64,000 nucleotides of DNA from assembly GCA_023423335.1 (NCBI GenBank), contig JAFAFU010000074.1, positions 1-64,000 of the forward strand, in the 5' to 3' direction. The notes beneath the pieces were generated by a model, which did no database searches, was not told the DNA's origin, and was given only the letters and a program-made list of their open reading frames with translations. The position numbers and the translations under genes are program-made. Positions 25,348 to 33,906 of the stretch are shown here, one piece after another. Numbering within the stretch: the first letter of the stretch is position 1; each line of letters opens with the position of its first letter. Source of the stretch: Bacillota bacterium. GTDB taxonomy: Bacteria > Bacillota > Clostridia > Lachnospirales > Lachnospiraceae.

Positions 25348-26637
25348 TTATCTCCGGCTTGTATGATCAAGAGCGGCCCTAATCACCTCACCGGTTATTT
25401 TAATATCCTGGTCCGAATGGGCATTGGAGACAAACATTGCCTCAAACTGTGAGGGTGCCGCATAAATGCCATTCTCAAGAAGAAAGGTAAAATACCCAGC
25501 ATATTCCTTGCCATCCGCAGATACGGCACTTTCATAATCGGTGACCTGTGCCCCGGTAAAGAAAGGGCTCATAATCGAGCCGATCCGGTTTACCCATACC
25601 CTGCCTGAATTAATTCCGGTCTGAAAGGCTGCCTCGATTGTTTTCGTCTTTTCCTCCAGATCAGCATAAAGCCCTGGGGTTCGCTTCAGAATATTAAGTG
25701 TTGTGATGCCCGCGGTTGTTGCAATAGGATTCCCGGAAAGAGTGCCCGCCTGATAGACATTTCCTAAGGGGGACACCAGCTTCATTATTTCCCTGCTGCC
25801 GCCATAGGCCCCGATCGGCATCCCGCCTCCTGCGATTTTACCCAGGGTTATGAGGTCAGGCTTGATCTGAAAGAACCCGGCCGCACCGCCAAGTCCGATC
25901 CGAAAGCCGGTAATCACCTCGTCAAAAATAAGCAGGGAATGATTCTCCTCCGTAATTCCTCTAAGGAAGCTGAGAAAACCTTCCTTGGGCAGTACTACTC
26001 CCATATTGGCAGCGACCGGCTCTACAATGACCGCAGCAATCTTATCCCGGTAACGCTCGAACAGCTCCTCTACGGATTGTTCGCTGTTATAGTCCGCAAT
26101 CAGGGTGTTCTGCGTATAGGAAGCGGGCACACCGGCACTGTCCGGAACTGCATTCGTCAGCGCCGCGGAACCCGCTTTCACTAATAACCCATCGGAATGC
26201 CCATGATAGCAGCCCTTGAATTTGATGATCATGTCTCTTCCGGTATAGCCTCTGGCAACCCGGATTGCACTCATGACGGCCTCTGTTCCGGAACTGACTA
26301 ATCGGACCAGTTCCATGGACGGCATCAATTCCGAGATCATTTCCGCCAGAAGTATTTCATTTTCGGTCGGCGCGCCATAGGTTAAGCCTCTTTCACAGGC
26401 CTTTGCAACCGCTTCTACTACTTCCTCCTTTGCATGCCCCAGGATTGCCGGTCCCCAGGAACCCACGTAATCGATGTATTCATTGCCATCGGCATCATAG
26501 ATCTTAGATCCCTTTGCCCGGTCGATAAACAGGGGGCTGCTTCCCACGGATCGGAATGCACGGACCGGGCTGTTCACTCCGCCGGGCATAACCTTACAGG
26601 CTCTTTGATATAATTCCTCTGATTTCACTCTTCTCAT
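25348..26637 (-). CDS. hemL: Glutamate-1-semialdehyde 2,1-aminomutase
   Basis: A 429-residue PLP aminomutase turning glutamate-1-semialdehyde into 5-aminolevulinate, the second step of the C5 pathway. Landmarks are MPGGVNSPVRAF at the N-terminus, GTEAVMSAIRVARG, KFKGCYHGHSDGLLVKAGS, and the PLP lysine in LITLGKIAGGGMPIGAYGG. ATG 26637 overlaps the hemB stop (ATGA), giving translational coupling; a reading from 26661 would overlap hemB further without a better ribosome site. It is the last protein gene of the operon, followed after 7 nt by tRNA-Cys. Confidence 0.93.
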   Translation of the reverse strand: MRRVKSEELYQRACKVMPGGVNSPVRAFRSVGSSPLFIDRAKGSKIYDADGNEYIDYVGSWGPAILGHAKEEVVEAVAKACERGLTYGAPTENEILLAEMISELMPSMELVRLVSSGTEAVMSAIRVARGYTGRDMIIKFKGCYHGHSDGLLVKAGSAALTNAVPDSAGVPASYTQNTLIADYNSEQSVEELFERYRDKIAAVIVEPVAANMGVVLPKEGFLSFLRGITEENHSLLIFDEVITGFRIGLGGAAGFFQIKPDLITLGKIAGGGMPIGAYGGSREIMKLVSPLGNVYQAGTLSGNPIATTAGITTLNILKRTPGLYADLEEKTKTIEAAFQTGINSGRVWVNRIGSIMSPFFTGAQVTDYESAVSADGKEYAGYFTFLLENGIYAAPSQFEAMFVSNAHSDQDIKITGEVIRAALDHTSRR

Positions 26638-27608
26638 TCCGCTTCCGACTCCTTTATCCAAATTGCTGCCTCAAGGGCATGATACGTAATGATAATCCTG
26701 GCTCCCGCTCTTTTCATACCGAGAATATTCTCCATCACGATTTTCTTCTCCTCAATCCAGCCATTGGCTGCCGCCGCCTTGACCATGGAGTATTCACCGC
26801 TGACATTATATGCCGCCACCGGACAGTCATATTCATCGGTTACCGCCTTGATTACATCCAGATAGGCCAGTGCCGGCTTCACAATAACAATATCCGCACC
26901 CTCCAAAAGATCCTCATTTACCTCCGCCAGCGCTTCTCTCCCGTTCGCGGGGTCCATCTGATAGGTTTTCCGGTCTCCGAAGCTGGGAGCCGAATGGGCA
27001 GCCTCACGGAAGGGGGAATAATATCCGGAGGAATATTTTGCACTGTATGCCATGATCGCAACCTCCGTGAAACCATTCGCATCCAGGGCGTCCCGGATCG
27101 CCTCCACCCTGCCGTCCATCATATCAGAGGGTGCAATGATATCCGCTCCCGCCTTCACCAGGCTTACCGAAGCCCTCGACAGCAGGGGAAGGGTTTCGTC
27201 GTTGATTATCTTCCCTTCCCGGACGATGCCGCAATGACCGTGGGAGGTATATTCACATAAGCAGACATCCGCAATCACCAGCAGCTTCGGATAATTCTCC
27301 TTGATATAGCGGATGGCCCTCTGTGCAATGCCCTGGTCATCATAGGCAGAGCTTCCCACCTCATCCTTATGCTTCGGTATCCCGAAAATAAGGAGACTTC
27401 CGATCCCGCATGCTTCCACTCTGTCCAGTTCCTCCCCCAGCCGGTCAATGGAATATTGATAAATCCCCGGCATGGAGGGTATCGGGTTTTTGATATTCTC
27501 CCCTTCCATCACAAAGATGGGATACACAAGCTCCGATACTGCAACCCTTGTCTCCCTGACCAGGCTTCTCATAGCCGCATTGACCCGTAATCTTCTCATC
27601 CGCTTCAT
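26634..27608 (-). CDS. hemB: Porphobilinogen synthase
   Basis: A 324-residue enzyme condensing two 5-aminolevulinates to porphobilinogen. DVCLCEYTSHGHCGIV carries the catalytic zinc cysteines, so this is a zinc-type enzyme. The Schiff-base lysines lie in MAYSAKYSSGYYSPF and IVIVKPALAYLD, and YNVSGEYSM is conserved. CGGAG lies 7 nt before the ATG. It is embedded between cobA-hemD and hemL. Confidence 0.93.
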   Translation of the reverse strand: MKRMRRLRVNAAMRSLVRETRVAVSELVYPIFVMEGENIKNPIPSMPGIYQYSIDRLGEELDRVEACGIGSLLIFGIPKHKDEVGSSAYDDQGIAQRAIRYIKENYPKLLVIADVCLCEYTSHGHCGIVREGKIINDETLPLLSRASVSLVKAGADIIAPSDMMDGRVEAIRDALDANGFTEVAIMAYSAKYSSGYYSPFREAAHSAPSFGDRKTYQMDPANGREALAEVNEDLLEGADIVIVKPALAYLDVIKAVTDEYDCPVAAYNVSGEYSMVKAAAANGWIEEKKIVMENILGMKRAGARIIITYHALEAAIWIKESEAE

Positions 27609-27641
27609 CGCTGTCTCCGTTCCGCCGCCCGATGCGGCTTT

Positions 27642-29144
27642 CTATATTGATATATGATCCTCGCAGATTCGGTCTGCCAGGCCCCTTATGCTCGCTTCCT
27701 TCGCTATGAGGGCATCGGTTATGCCATATTCCCTTAAAGCCGCTTCGGTAGCCTCTCCGATGCATACAAGCTTTGTATCTGCAAGTGTTATCCGTGGATC
27801 AACGCTCAGATTTCTGAAGAATCCATGTACTCCGGAGGAGCTGGCAAAGGTCAGATAGTCAAACCGGTTTGCCCCATCTATCAAATTTTCAGGATATCCC
27901 TTGATATCGTATATTTTGATGTCCTCAAATACTATTTTATTCCCGGCAAGTATCTCGATCAAAGCCTCGGAACCCTGCTCCGCCCTGGGAATTAACAGCT
28001 TTTCCCCATCACCGGTCAAGCTGCTAAGCTCCGTCGCAAGCTGCGAAACCGTAAATTCTTTCGGGATGAGATCTGCCCGGAAACCGTGCTCATGGAGCGC
28101 CTTTTTTGTACCGCTTCCCACCACGGCAAACTTGATATAGGCAAGCCTCCGGTAATCTATATTCATTTCCTTCATTCGGTTAAAGAATACTGTCACGGCA
28201 TTGGTACTGGTAAACACAATCCATTGATACTGCTCCAGAGCTTTCAACGCCGTCTCAAAAGCTGCATTATCTTTATATTCCGCAATCCTGGAGGAACCTG
28301 CGATCTCTGTTCTGGCCCCCAGCTCTTCCAGATACCCCATAAGCTGATCCGTTATTTTTCTGGTTCCGGTGATCCCTATCCGGATGCCGGACAGCACACC
28401 CCTCACCGCCGTCCTAAGGTCCAAGCCTGCAACATCACCGATGATAACGGCAGCGGGCGCTTTGATGTCCGCTTCCCTGGCCTTGCGGCAGATGTCTTTA
28501 AGAGTCCCCCTTACTTCCTTCTGCCATATGGTTGTTCCGTCGGAAATAACTGCGGCCGGCGTATAAACAGATTTCCCTCCGTTTATCAGTTCCCGGCAGA
28601 TTTGCTCCAGATTTCCCAGACCCATGAGAATCACCAGAGTTCCCGAAAGCCCGGCAAGTCTTGTAAAGTCCTCCGGTATATGGGCTTCGCCCTCCGCAGT
28701 ATGTCCGGTTATCACATGAAAGCTCCGGCTGATTCCCCTGTGGGTAACCGGTATACCGGCATAGGCCGCAGCGGCAATGGCAGAGGTTACACCGGGTATC
28801 ACCTCATAGGGTATCCCTCTCTCCTGAAGGGCCAATGCTTCTTCTCCGCCCCGCCCGAAAACAAAGGGGTCACCCCCCTTCAGCCTGACGACAACGTAGG
28901 AGGCCAACGCTTTTTCTACAATGATCCGGTTGATTTCCTCCTGCTTCACCGTAGGACTGCCAACTGTTTTCCCGACGTAGATCCTTTCACAGTCCTCCGT
29001 GACATAATCCAGAAGCCTGGCGGATGCCAGGCGGTCATAGATTACAACATCACAGGATTTTAACAGGTCCAGTCCCTTTTGGGTAATTAAGCCCGGATCT
29101 CCCGGTCCCGCACCTACCAGATATACCTTACCGGTTTTGTCCAT
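27642..29144 (-). CDS. cobA-hemD: Fused uroporphyrinogen-III methyltransferase/synthase
   Basis: A 500-residue fusion. Residues 1-245 are the SAM-dependent uroporphyrinogen-III C-methyltransferase (VYLVGAGPGDPGLIT, DRLASARLL, LKGGDPFVFGRGGEE, VIPGVTSAIAAAAYAGIPVTHR) that makes precorrin-2. Residues 250-500 are uroporphyrinogen-III synthase (HemD), weakly conserved as usual, with FTSTNAVTVFF and LTFASSSGVHGFF. Such fusions are common in Clostridia and commit the pathway to siroheme or cobalamin. SD AGGAGG precedes the ATG. It lies 9 nt after hemC. Confidence 0.92.
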   Translation of the reverse strand: MDKTGKVYLVGAGPGDPGLITQKGLDLLKSCDVVIYDRLASARLLDYVTEDCERIYVGKTVGSPTVKQEEINRIIVEKALASYVVVRLKGGDPFVFGRGGEEALALQERGIPYEVIPGVTSAIAAAAYAGIPVTHRGISRSFHVITGHTAEGEAHIPEDFTRLAGLSGTLVILMGLGNLEQICRELINGGKSVYTPAAVISDGTTIWQKEVRGTLKDICRKAREADIKAPAAVIIGDVAGLDLRTAVRGVLSGIRIGITGTRKITDQLMGYLEELGARTEIAGSSRIAEYKDNAAFETALKALEQYQWIVFTSTNAVTVFFNRMKEMNIDYRRLAYIKFAVVGSGTKKALHEHGFRADLIPKEFTVSQLATELSSLTGDGEKLLIPRAEQGSEALIEILAGNKIVFEDIKIYDIKGYPENLIDGANRFDYLTFASSSGVHGFFRNLSVDPRITLADTKLVCIGEATEAALREYGITDALIAKEASIRGLADRICEDHISI

Positions 29145-29153
29145 GTGCTCCTC

Positions 29154-30050
29154 CTATCTGTTCCTGCCGCAGGTACTGCCCAGCCGGTCTGCTATCCTTG
29201 CAGCCAAATCGGCCGCCTCTGTCAGGACGCCTTTTTCCTGCGCCCGGATCAGCCTATCCTCCTTCTTATAAACCCCATTGATATATATCATATCCTTTTC
29301 TATATAAGAAAAAACACCAATCGCCTCATGGCAGCCGGCATTCATTAATTCCAATACCCGGCGCTCCGTTTTAAGGCAGATTGCTGTGCTGCTATCGTTG
29401 ATCCTGCTTACGATTCCAGACAATTCATCCTCTATGCGGCCTTCCACGGCCAATATCCCCTGACCGGCTGCCGGAACGAATTCTCCGGTAGTAAAATAGC
29501 GGTAGCAAAACTGGTCCTGCTCCTCCAGCTTCAGCCTTTTCAGCCCGGCCGCAGCCAATATTATACCATCGTATTCCCCCCGGATGAGCTTATCCAGCCT
29601 CGTTTGGACATTTCCCCGAAGGCTCCGGCACTCCGCCCTATAAAACTGCTCGATCTGAAATTGTCTGCGAAGACTGCTGGTTCCGATCACACAAGAGGGC
29701 TCTGCTTCCAGCTCCCTCCCTGCAGTCACCAGCACATCCCTGGGATCCTCCCTCTCCGGAATCCCGATAATGCCAAGTCCCTCCGGCAGCTGCATCGTCA
29801 TATCCTTGGCGCTGTGAACCGCCAGATCGATGCTGCCTTCTAACAGTGCGGTTTCAAAAGCGTCAACAAAGACACCTTTTCCTCCAAACTCGATTAAAGG
29901 CTTGTTCAGTATCTCATCACCGACCGTACTGATGGGAATTATCTCAAAGCTTAACTCCGGAGCCTCCAGCTTGATTTTGTTAATAATGATCTCTGTCTGA
30001 ACGAATGCCAATTTACTCTTCCTGGTACCGACCTTAATCTTTCTTCCCAT
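29154..30050 (-). CDS. hemC: Hydroxymethylbilane synthase
   Basis: A 298-residue porphobilinogen deaminase. KVGTRKSKLAFVQTE opens the protein, HSAKDMTMQLPEGL and GTSSLRRQFQ are family signatures, and Cys in MNAGCHEAIGVF anchors the dipyrromethane cofactor. ATG 30050 gives the normal family length; longer readings from 30089 or 30164 add unrelated residues. It sits between sirC and cobA-hemD. Confidence 0.92.
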   Translation of the reverse strand: MGRKIKVGTRKSKLAFVQTEIIINKIKLEAPELSFEIIPISTVGDEILNKPLIEFGGKGVFVDAFETALLEGSIDLAVHSAKDMTMQLPEGLGIIGIPEREDPRDVLVTAGRELEAEPSCVIGTSSLRRQFQIEQFYRAECRSLRGNVQTRLDKLIRGEYDGIILAAAGLKRLKLEEQDQFCYRYFTTGEFVPAAGQGILAVEGRIEDELSGIVSRINDSSTAICLKTERRVLELMNAGCHEAIGVFSYIEKDMIYINGVYKKEDRLIRAQEKGVLTEAADLAARIADRLGSTCGRNR

Positions 30051-30126
30051 TCCGGTTTCCTGCACCTCCCTCACGATTGTCACCCGCATCCGGCAGGCAT
30101 TTCCCTGGTTATTGCATCTGTTATCT

Positions 30127-30747
30127 CTATTTCTTTTCCCACTTCCGAAGTACAGTATCCACATCCTCCTGTGTCAATCTGCCTTCCTTTTGCATCCCGT
30201 AATAAGCCAGATCCTTAAATATAGCTGCTCTTACTTCGGCAGAGGCTACCTTCTTTCGGATAAAATCCCGGTATCCGCCCAGGGTATCTATTAAGGCCTC
30301 ATAATAATCCGGCAGTAAATCCCGGATGGTTCTCCTGATATGACCCGCCATAACCGGGCTTTTCCCTGAGGTTGTGATGCCGATTGTAATATCCCCCTGC
30401 CTTACATAGGCCGGAAAAAGAAAACCGCATTCCTCCAGCTCATCCACCACATTGACAAGAATGTTCCGTCTCCTGCAGATCGCAGAAACACTGCTGTTAA
30501 CCTCTGTATCATCTGTGGCCGCAATGACGATAAAGGCATCTTCGATATCCCTCTCCGCATACGGCCGGTTAACAATCTGCAGCCGGTCCCTTAATTCCCA
30601 TAGCTCCTCACAGATGTATGGGGCAATTACGGTAATCTCCGCTTCAAACCCAAGCATTGCTTCCGCTTTCCGGTAAGCCACCCTTCCTCCGCCGATAATA
30701 CAGCACTTCTTCTTTTTTATATCAATAAAGAAAGGAAAATATGCCAT
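30127..30747 (-). CDS. sirC: Precorrin-2 dehydrogenase/ferrochelatase (SirC/Met8-like)
   Basis: A 206-residue protein like the N-terminal part of CysG or yeast Met8. It oxidises precorrin-2 with NAD and may insert iron to form siroheme. The NAD fold is CCIIGGGRVAYRKAEAML, followed by AATDDTEVNSSV, VNVVDELEECGFLFPA and TTSGKSPVMAGHIRR. ATG 30747 follows GGAGG by 5 nt. Directly before this ribosome site is a short hairpin (30763-30775) that recurs upstream of other genes in the window. No separate SirB is present nearby, so this protein or an unseen chelatase adds iron. Confidence 0.88.
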   Translation of the reverse strand: MAYFPFFIDIKKKKCCIIGGGRVAYRKAEAMLGFEAEITVIAPYICEELWELRDRLQIVNRPYAERDIEDAFIVIAATDDTEVNSSVSAICRRRNILVNVVDELEECGFLFPAYVRQGDITIGITTSGKSPVMAGHIRRTIRDLLPDYYEALIDTLGGYRDFIRKKVASAEVRAAIFKDLAYYGMQKEGRLTQEDVDTVLRKWEKK

Positions 30748-30756
30748 TTTTACCTC

Positions 30757-30778
30757 CATTACGGCGCTTTGCGCCATC
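30757..30778 (-). repeat. RBS-proximal hairpin upstream of sirC
   Basis: Stem GGCGC/GCGCC with a 3-nt loop, followed on the - strand by AATGGAGGTAAAA and the start codon. The same layout occurs at 42791-42806 and, with other stem bases, at 34166-34182 and 33451-33466. Confidence 0.5.
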
Positions 30779-30810
30779 ACAAAATCTGATGAAGGAAGCC
30801 GCCGATCCGT

Positions 30811-31947
30811 CTATATCAGTCTTCTGTATAAATCAAGTAAAACAAAGAGCTCTTCCTGGCTTGCCTTATCCCGGAGCTCGTAAAGCAGCTTCTCAAAGGT
30901 GTGCTTCTCAAAGACCTCTCTGACCCTCGGCAGATCGGGCAGAAAATCATGGAAGCACAGCTCTTTTTTGGTCTCTTCCAGATGTTCTTCCAGAATGCTC
31001 CCGGCCCTGTCCGCTTCCTCTTCCTTCCTGAGTGAATTATGCTTTGAGGCTTCCTTAAAATAATCGATATTATAAAGCTTAACCTTATTAATCCCGGTAA
31101 TATCCTCATCGATATCCATAGGAACCGATAAATCGATAAACAAGCGCTCTTTCCTGGTATGGAGATTATCTGCCAGCTCATGAAAGGTGACCGTATAATG
31201 CGGGCTCGTCGTTGCGCTGATGATAACATCTGCTTCATCCATATATTGATATCGCATTTTATAGTCGACCATCGTTACCTTCTCATAGTTGGCGCTATAT
31301 TCCTCCCTGGAGTTATGACTTCTGGAGGTGCCGATGATCTCGATCTTTTGTCTGCAATAGATATTCTTCATGATGATAGTGCCCATCTTCCCTGTCAGTC
31401 CGATAATCAGTACCTTTTTTCCCTCTTTCGGAAATCTGAATATCTCATTTGCAACCAGGGTGCCAATGGATATGGGTGTTTTGGACAGCTTCGTATCGGT
31501 CTTGATCTGTTTTGCACAGGCAATGGCTGCCTGGAATAAGGTATTCAGCAGATACCCGGTGGAACCAAGACCCAAGGCCTTCTCATATGCTTCCCTCATC
31601 TGACCGAGAATCTCATCCTCTCCAAGTACCATGGAATCCATACCGCAGGTGACCTGAAACAGATGTCTGATCGCTCTTTCTCCGTTATAGACCAGGAGAT
31701 ACTTTCGCACATCCTCCAAAGCTGCTTGCTTAAAGTCGGACAGCAGCTGTTCCATCACCGGAATTACTTTACTGTCTCCGCTAAAATATATCTCTGTCCG
31801 GTTACAGGTTGAAACCAGTACGATTTCCTTAATCTGTCCCTGTCTCTGCACCAGTTTCAGAAATTCCTCCTGCTCCTCCTTTGAGAAAGCAAACAATTCC
31901 CTGATATTTACCGGTGTGGTTTTATAGCTGATGCTGATAATGTTCAT
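30811..31947 (-). CDS. hemA: Glutamyl-tRNA reductase
   Basis: A 378-residue HemA that reduces glutamyl-tRNA to glutamate-1-semialdehyde, starting the C5 pathway. The catalytic Cys is in LVSTCNRTEIYF; GEDEILGQMREAYEKA, NTLFQAAIACAKQIKT and the NADPH-binding VLIIGLTGKMG follow. It is shorter than most HemA proteins (about 410-450), with a reduced dimerisation region at the C-terminus. The gene follows the JAMM protease gene by 35 nt and begins the siroheme part of the operon. Confidence 0.9.
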   Translation of the reverse strand: MNIISISYKTTPVNIRELFAFSKEEQEEFLKLVQRQGQIKEIVLVSTCNRTEIYFSGDSKVIPVMEQLLSDFKQAALEDVRKYLLVYNGERAIRHLFQVTCGMDSMVLGEDEILGQMREAYEKALGLGSTGYLLNTLFQAAIACAKQIKTDTKLSKTPISIGTLVANEIFRFPKEGKKVLIIGLTGKMGTIIMKNIYCRQKIEIIGTSRSHNSREEYSANYEKVTMVDYKMRYQYMDEADVIISATTSPHYTVTFHELADNLHTRKERLFIDLSVPMDIDEDITGINKVKLYNIDYFKEASKHNSLRKEEEADRAGSILEEHLEETKKELCFHDFLPDLPRVREVFEKHTFEKLLYELRDKASQEELFVLLDLYRRLI

Positions 31948-31982
31948 TCCTGTACTCTTCTTCCAAGTCTCGTAAGAGACTT

Positions 31983-32393
31983 TTATACCAACTCAATCGG
32001 TTCCTCGGCAACGACACTGCCGCTGATGTAAAATGCCTTCAGCACCGGCTTATCCCTGTGCATGAGGGATAGAATCAGATAGCTTGCATTCGGATCATAG
32101 GCCAGCCGGATATCTTCCTCCGAGGGTCTGGAGGGCGTCTCCGGATGGGAGTGGAAATTACCGATCAGAACATAACCCTTTTTTCTTAAATCCTTCACCG
32201 CCGCAAGCTGCTCCGCCGGGTCCATGGTGAAATGCTCGTTGCTTTCATCCAGATTCCGAAGAAGGTAAACCTCCTTCACAATCTTAACCTCCCGGTCGAT
32301 AATGCCCCCGATCAGGCCGCAGGCTTCATTCGGCAGGCCGGTAACCCCATGGTTCAGTATGGCTTCATATTCTTTCTTCCCTAACTGCAGCAT
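31983..32393 (-). CDS. JAMM/M67 metalloprotease (HcyD/Mec-like)
   Basis: A 136-residue zinc peptidase of the Mov34/MPN fold. The JAMM motif is complete: HSHP followed by ten residues to Asp (SHPETPSRPSEED), with the catalytic Glu in NEACGLIGG. Bacterial stand-alone members trim C-terminal extensions from, or release amino acids from, ThiS/MoaD-like sulfur carriers. Next to it are the E1-like gene and a carrier that ends GGGSNC, three residues past a glycine run, so the likely job is to remove that tail and expose Gly-Gly. Confidence 0.82.
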   Translation of the reverse strand: MLQLGKKEYEAILNHGVTGLPNEACGLIGGIIDREVKIVKEVYLLRNLDESNEHFTMDPAEQLAAVKDLRKKGYVLIGNFHSHPETPSRPSEEDIRLAYDPNASYLILSLMHRDKPVLKAFYISGSVVAEEPIELV

Positions 32394-32401
32394 TCCGTTC
32401 C

Positions 32402-33205
32402 CTACCCTTCACATAATGTCTGCTCATAGTCGATTAATTCGGTAATTGCCGGATGCTCTCCGCATACCCCGCAGTCCCTTGCCGCCGGCGGCAGCTTGAT
32501 CTTTCTAAAGCTCATTGTAAGGGCATCATAGGTCAGCAGATAACCGGTGAGTAAATCACCGACTCCCAGCAGATACTTAATCGCTTCCATCGCCTGAAGA
32601 CTTCCGATTACTCCGCCCATCGCTCCGATTACTCCTGCCTGTTTACAGGTCGGCACCGCATCCTTTGGCGGCGGATTCTTAAAGACACAGCGGTAGCAGG
32701 GGCCTTTTCCGGGCACATAGGTCATAAGCTGTCCCTGGAAACGGATGATACCGGCATGGGAGAAGGGTTTTTCCGTCATGACACAGGCATCATTGATTAA
32801 AAACTTCGCCGGGAAATTATCAGTACCGTCAATAATAAAATCATAATCCCTGATCAGGTCCAGGATGTTTTCAGAATTCACAAAAGTGCGGTAAATATTG
32901 ACGGTTACCTCCGGATTCATCTCATTCATCGTTTCCTTTGCCGATTTTACCTTTGCCTTGCCGACATCCTTCGTCCCATGGATAATCTGCCTCTGGAGAT
33001 TTGACAGATCCACTTCATCCGCATCGGCGATTCCGATCGTTCCGACCCCGGCTGCCGCCAGATACATGGCGACCGGGGCACCCAGCCCGCCGGCGCCGAT
33101 AATCAATACCTTACCCTTTAATAATTTCTTCTGGCCTTTGGCTCCGACCTCTTTTAAAATGATATGTCTGGAGTAGCGCTCCAGCTGTTCGTTCGTAAAT
33201 GCCAT
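32402..33205 (-). CDS. MoeB/ThiF-like E1 adenylyltransferase (HcyF-like)
   Basis: A 267-residue member of the MoeB/ThiF/HesA family that adenylates the C-terminal glycine of a ubiquitin-like sulfur carrier. It shows the nucleotide loop IIGAGGLGAPVAMYLA, DADEVDLSNLQRQI, the metal/adenylate Asp in IIDGTDNFPAKFLIND, and two CxxC pairs (CYRC, CGVC) for structural zinc. It lies 20 nt from the carrier gene and 8 nt from the JAMM protease gene. Context (sulfite reductase, metY) favours homocysteine synthesis over thiamin or molybdopterin; no other thi or moa gene is present. Confidence 0.87.
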   Translation of the reverse strand: MAFTNEQLERYSRHIILKEVGAKGQKKLLKGKVLIIGAGGLGAPVAMYLAAAGVGTIGIADADEVDLSNLQRQIIHGTKDVGKAKVKSAKETMNEMNPEVTVNIYRTFVNSENILDLIRDYDFIIDGTDNFPAKFLINDACVMTEKPFSHAGIIRFQGQLMTYVPGKGPCYRCVFKNPPPKDAVPTCKQAGVIGAMGGVIGSLQAMEAIKYLLGVGDLLTGYLLTYDALTMSFRKIKLPPAARDCGVCGEHPAITELIDYEQTLCEG

Positions 33206-33225
33206 ATGAAACGTAACCGCCGCAA

Positions 33226-33438
33226 TCAGCAGTTACTCCCTCCTCCCATGAAATACAGGAACTCCACAACATCGCCCTCGGAGATAATTGTAGTATTAAA
33301 GGCTTCCCTCAATACAAAATCATCATTCACGGATACGGAGACATATTCGGGATTTTCGATCTTCTCGCCTGCGATCAGATCCGTAACATTAATTCCCTCC
33401 GCCACTTCTTTTTTGATACCGGCCACTGTGATTATCAT
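33226..33438 (-). CDS. ThiS/MoaD-like sulfur carrier with tailed C-terminus (HcyS-like)
   Basis: A 70-residue beta-grasp sulfur carrier (IITVAGIKKEVAEGINVTDLI, DDFVLREAFNTTIISEGDVVEFLYFMGGG). Typical carriers end in Gly-Gly; this one ends GGGSNC, checked codon by codon to the TGA at 33226-33228. The tail must be removed before the carrier can be adenylated and turned into a thiocarboxylate, and the JAMM protease encoded two genes away fits that need. In Wolinella succinogenes the homologous HcyS delivers sulfide to MetY. The leader holds a structured repeat (33449-33581). Confidence 0.85.
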   Translation of the reverse strand: MIITVAGIKKEVAEGINVTDLIAGEKIENPEYVSVSVNDDFVLREAFNTTIISEGDVVEFLYFMGGGSNC

Positions 33439-33448
33439 TTTACCTCCA

Positions 33449-33581
33449 TCTGCCGCTTCAGCGGCATATTATTAATGAATGAAGAAGTTCACAATGAATT
33501 TTCACTGGAATTCATTGTGGAGTTCTTCTGTAGTGTGAAGACGTTTTTTCTTCACACTTCTATCTGCCGCTTCAGCGGCAT
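33449..33581 (-). repeat. Structured intergenic repeat, copy 1, upstream of sulfur carrier gene
   Basis: Four hairpins fill the gap: TGCCGCTTCAGCGGCA at 33451-33466 and again at 33565-33580, a 20-bp imperfect stem GAAGAAGTTCACAATGAATT and partner (33481-33528), and AGTGTGAAG / CTTCACACT (33532-33558). The segment 33471-33558 is closely repeated at 34187-34273. The last hairpin on the - strand abuts the ribosome site of the sulfur carrier gene. Confidence 0.75.
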
Positions 33582-33585
33582 ACAA

Positions 33586-33903
33586 TTATATGATTGTTTT
33601 AATGATTTCTTCTAAGTCTGTCTTTTTTGCCAGTCCGATCTTTCTCTGATATTCTTTTTCCTCTTTAAAAAACAGGATGGTCGGCGCCGCCATTACGCGG
33701 TACCGCTCGGCCAGCTCGGTGCTGAAATTGACATTTACCTTGACCAGCTTAATCCTGTCTTCATACTCTTCTTCCAGCTCGCCGAGGATCGCTGCCATCT
33801 GCCTGCAGGGGATGCAGCTGTCCGAATAAAAATCGACGATTACCGGCAGGCTTGATCCAAGTACTTCTTCCGCAAAGTTCTCTTCCTTCACCCGAAGCGC
33901 CAT
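33586..33903 (-). CDS. Thioredoxin-like protein with CIPC active site
   Basis: A 105-residue thioredoxin fold (LPVIVDFYSDSCIPCRQMAAIL, cis-Pro in MAAPTILFFK). The dithiol is CIPC rather than CGPC, so redox potential and partners probably differ from general thioredoxin. Its place between the TusA-like gene and the sulfur carrier suggests it supplies electrons to sulfur transfer or to the sulfite reductase. It lies 3 nt from the TusA-like stop codon. Confidence 0.83.
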   Translation of the reverse strand: MALRVKEENFAEEVLGSSLPVIVDFYSDSCIPCRQMAAILGELEEEYEDRIKLVKVNVNFSTELAERYRVMAAPTILFFKEEKEYQRKIGLAKKTDLEEIIKTII

Positions 33904-33906
33904 GCT

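Noticed and set aside
28086..29063. A 325-codon + strand frame over cobA-hemD
   Set aside because: It is antisense to the methyltransferase/synthase fusion, whose motifs are intact, and has no ribosome site.
32402..33438. Assignment of E1 and carrier genes to thiamin (ThiF/ThiS) or molybdopterin (MoeB/MoaD)
   Set aside because: No other thi or moa gene is near, the carrier has a tail, and the neighbours are a JAMM protease, sulfite reductase and metY.
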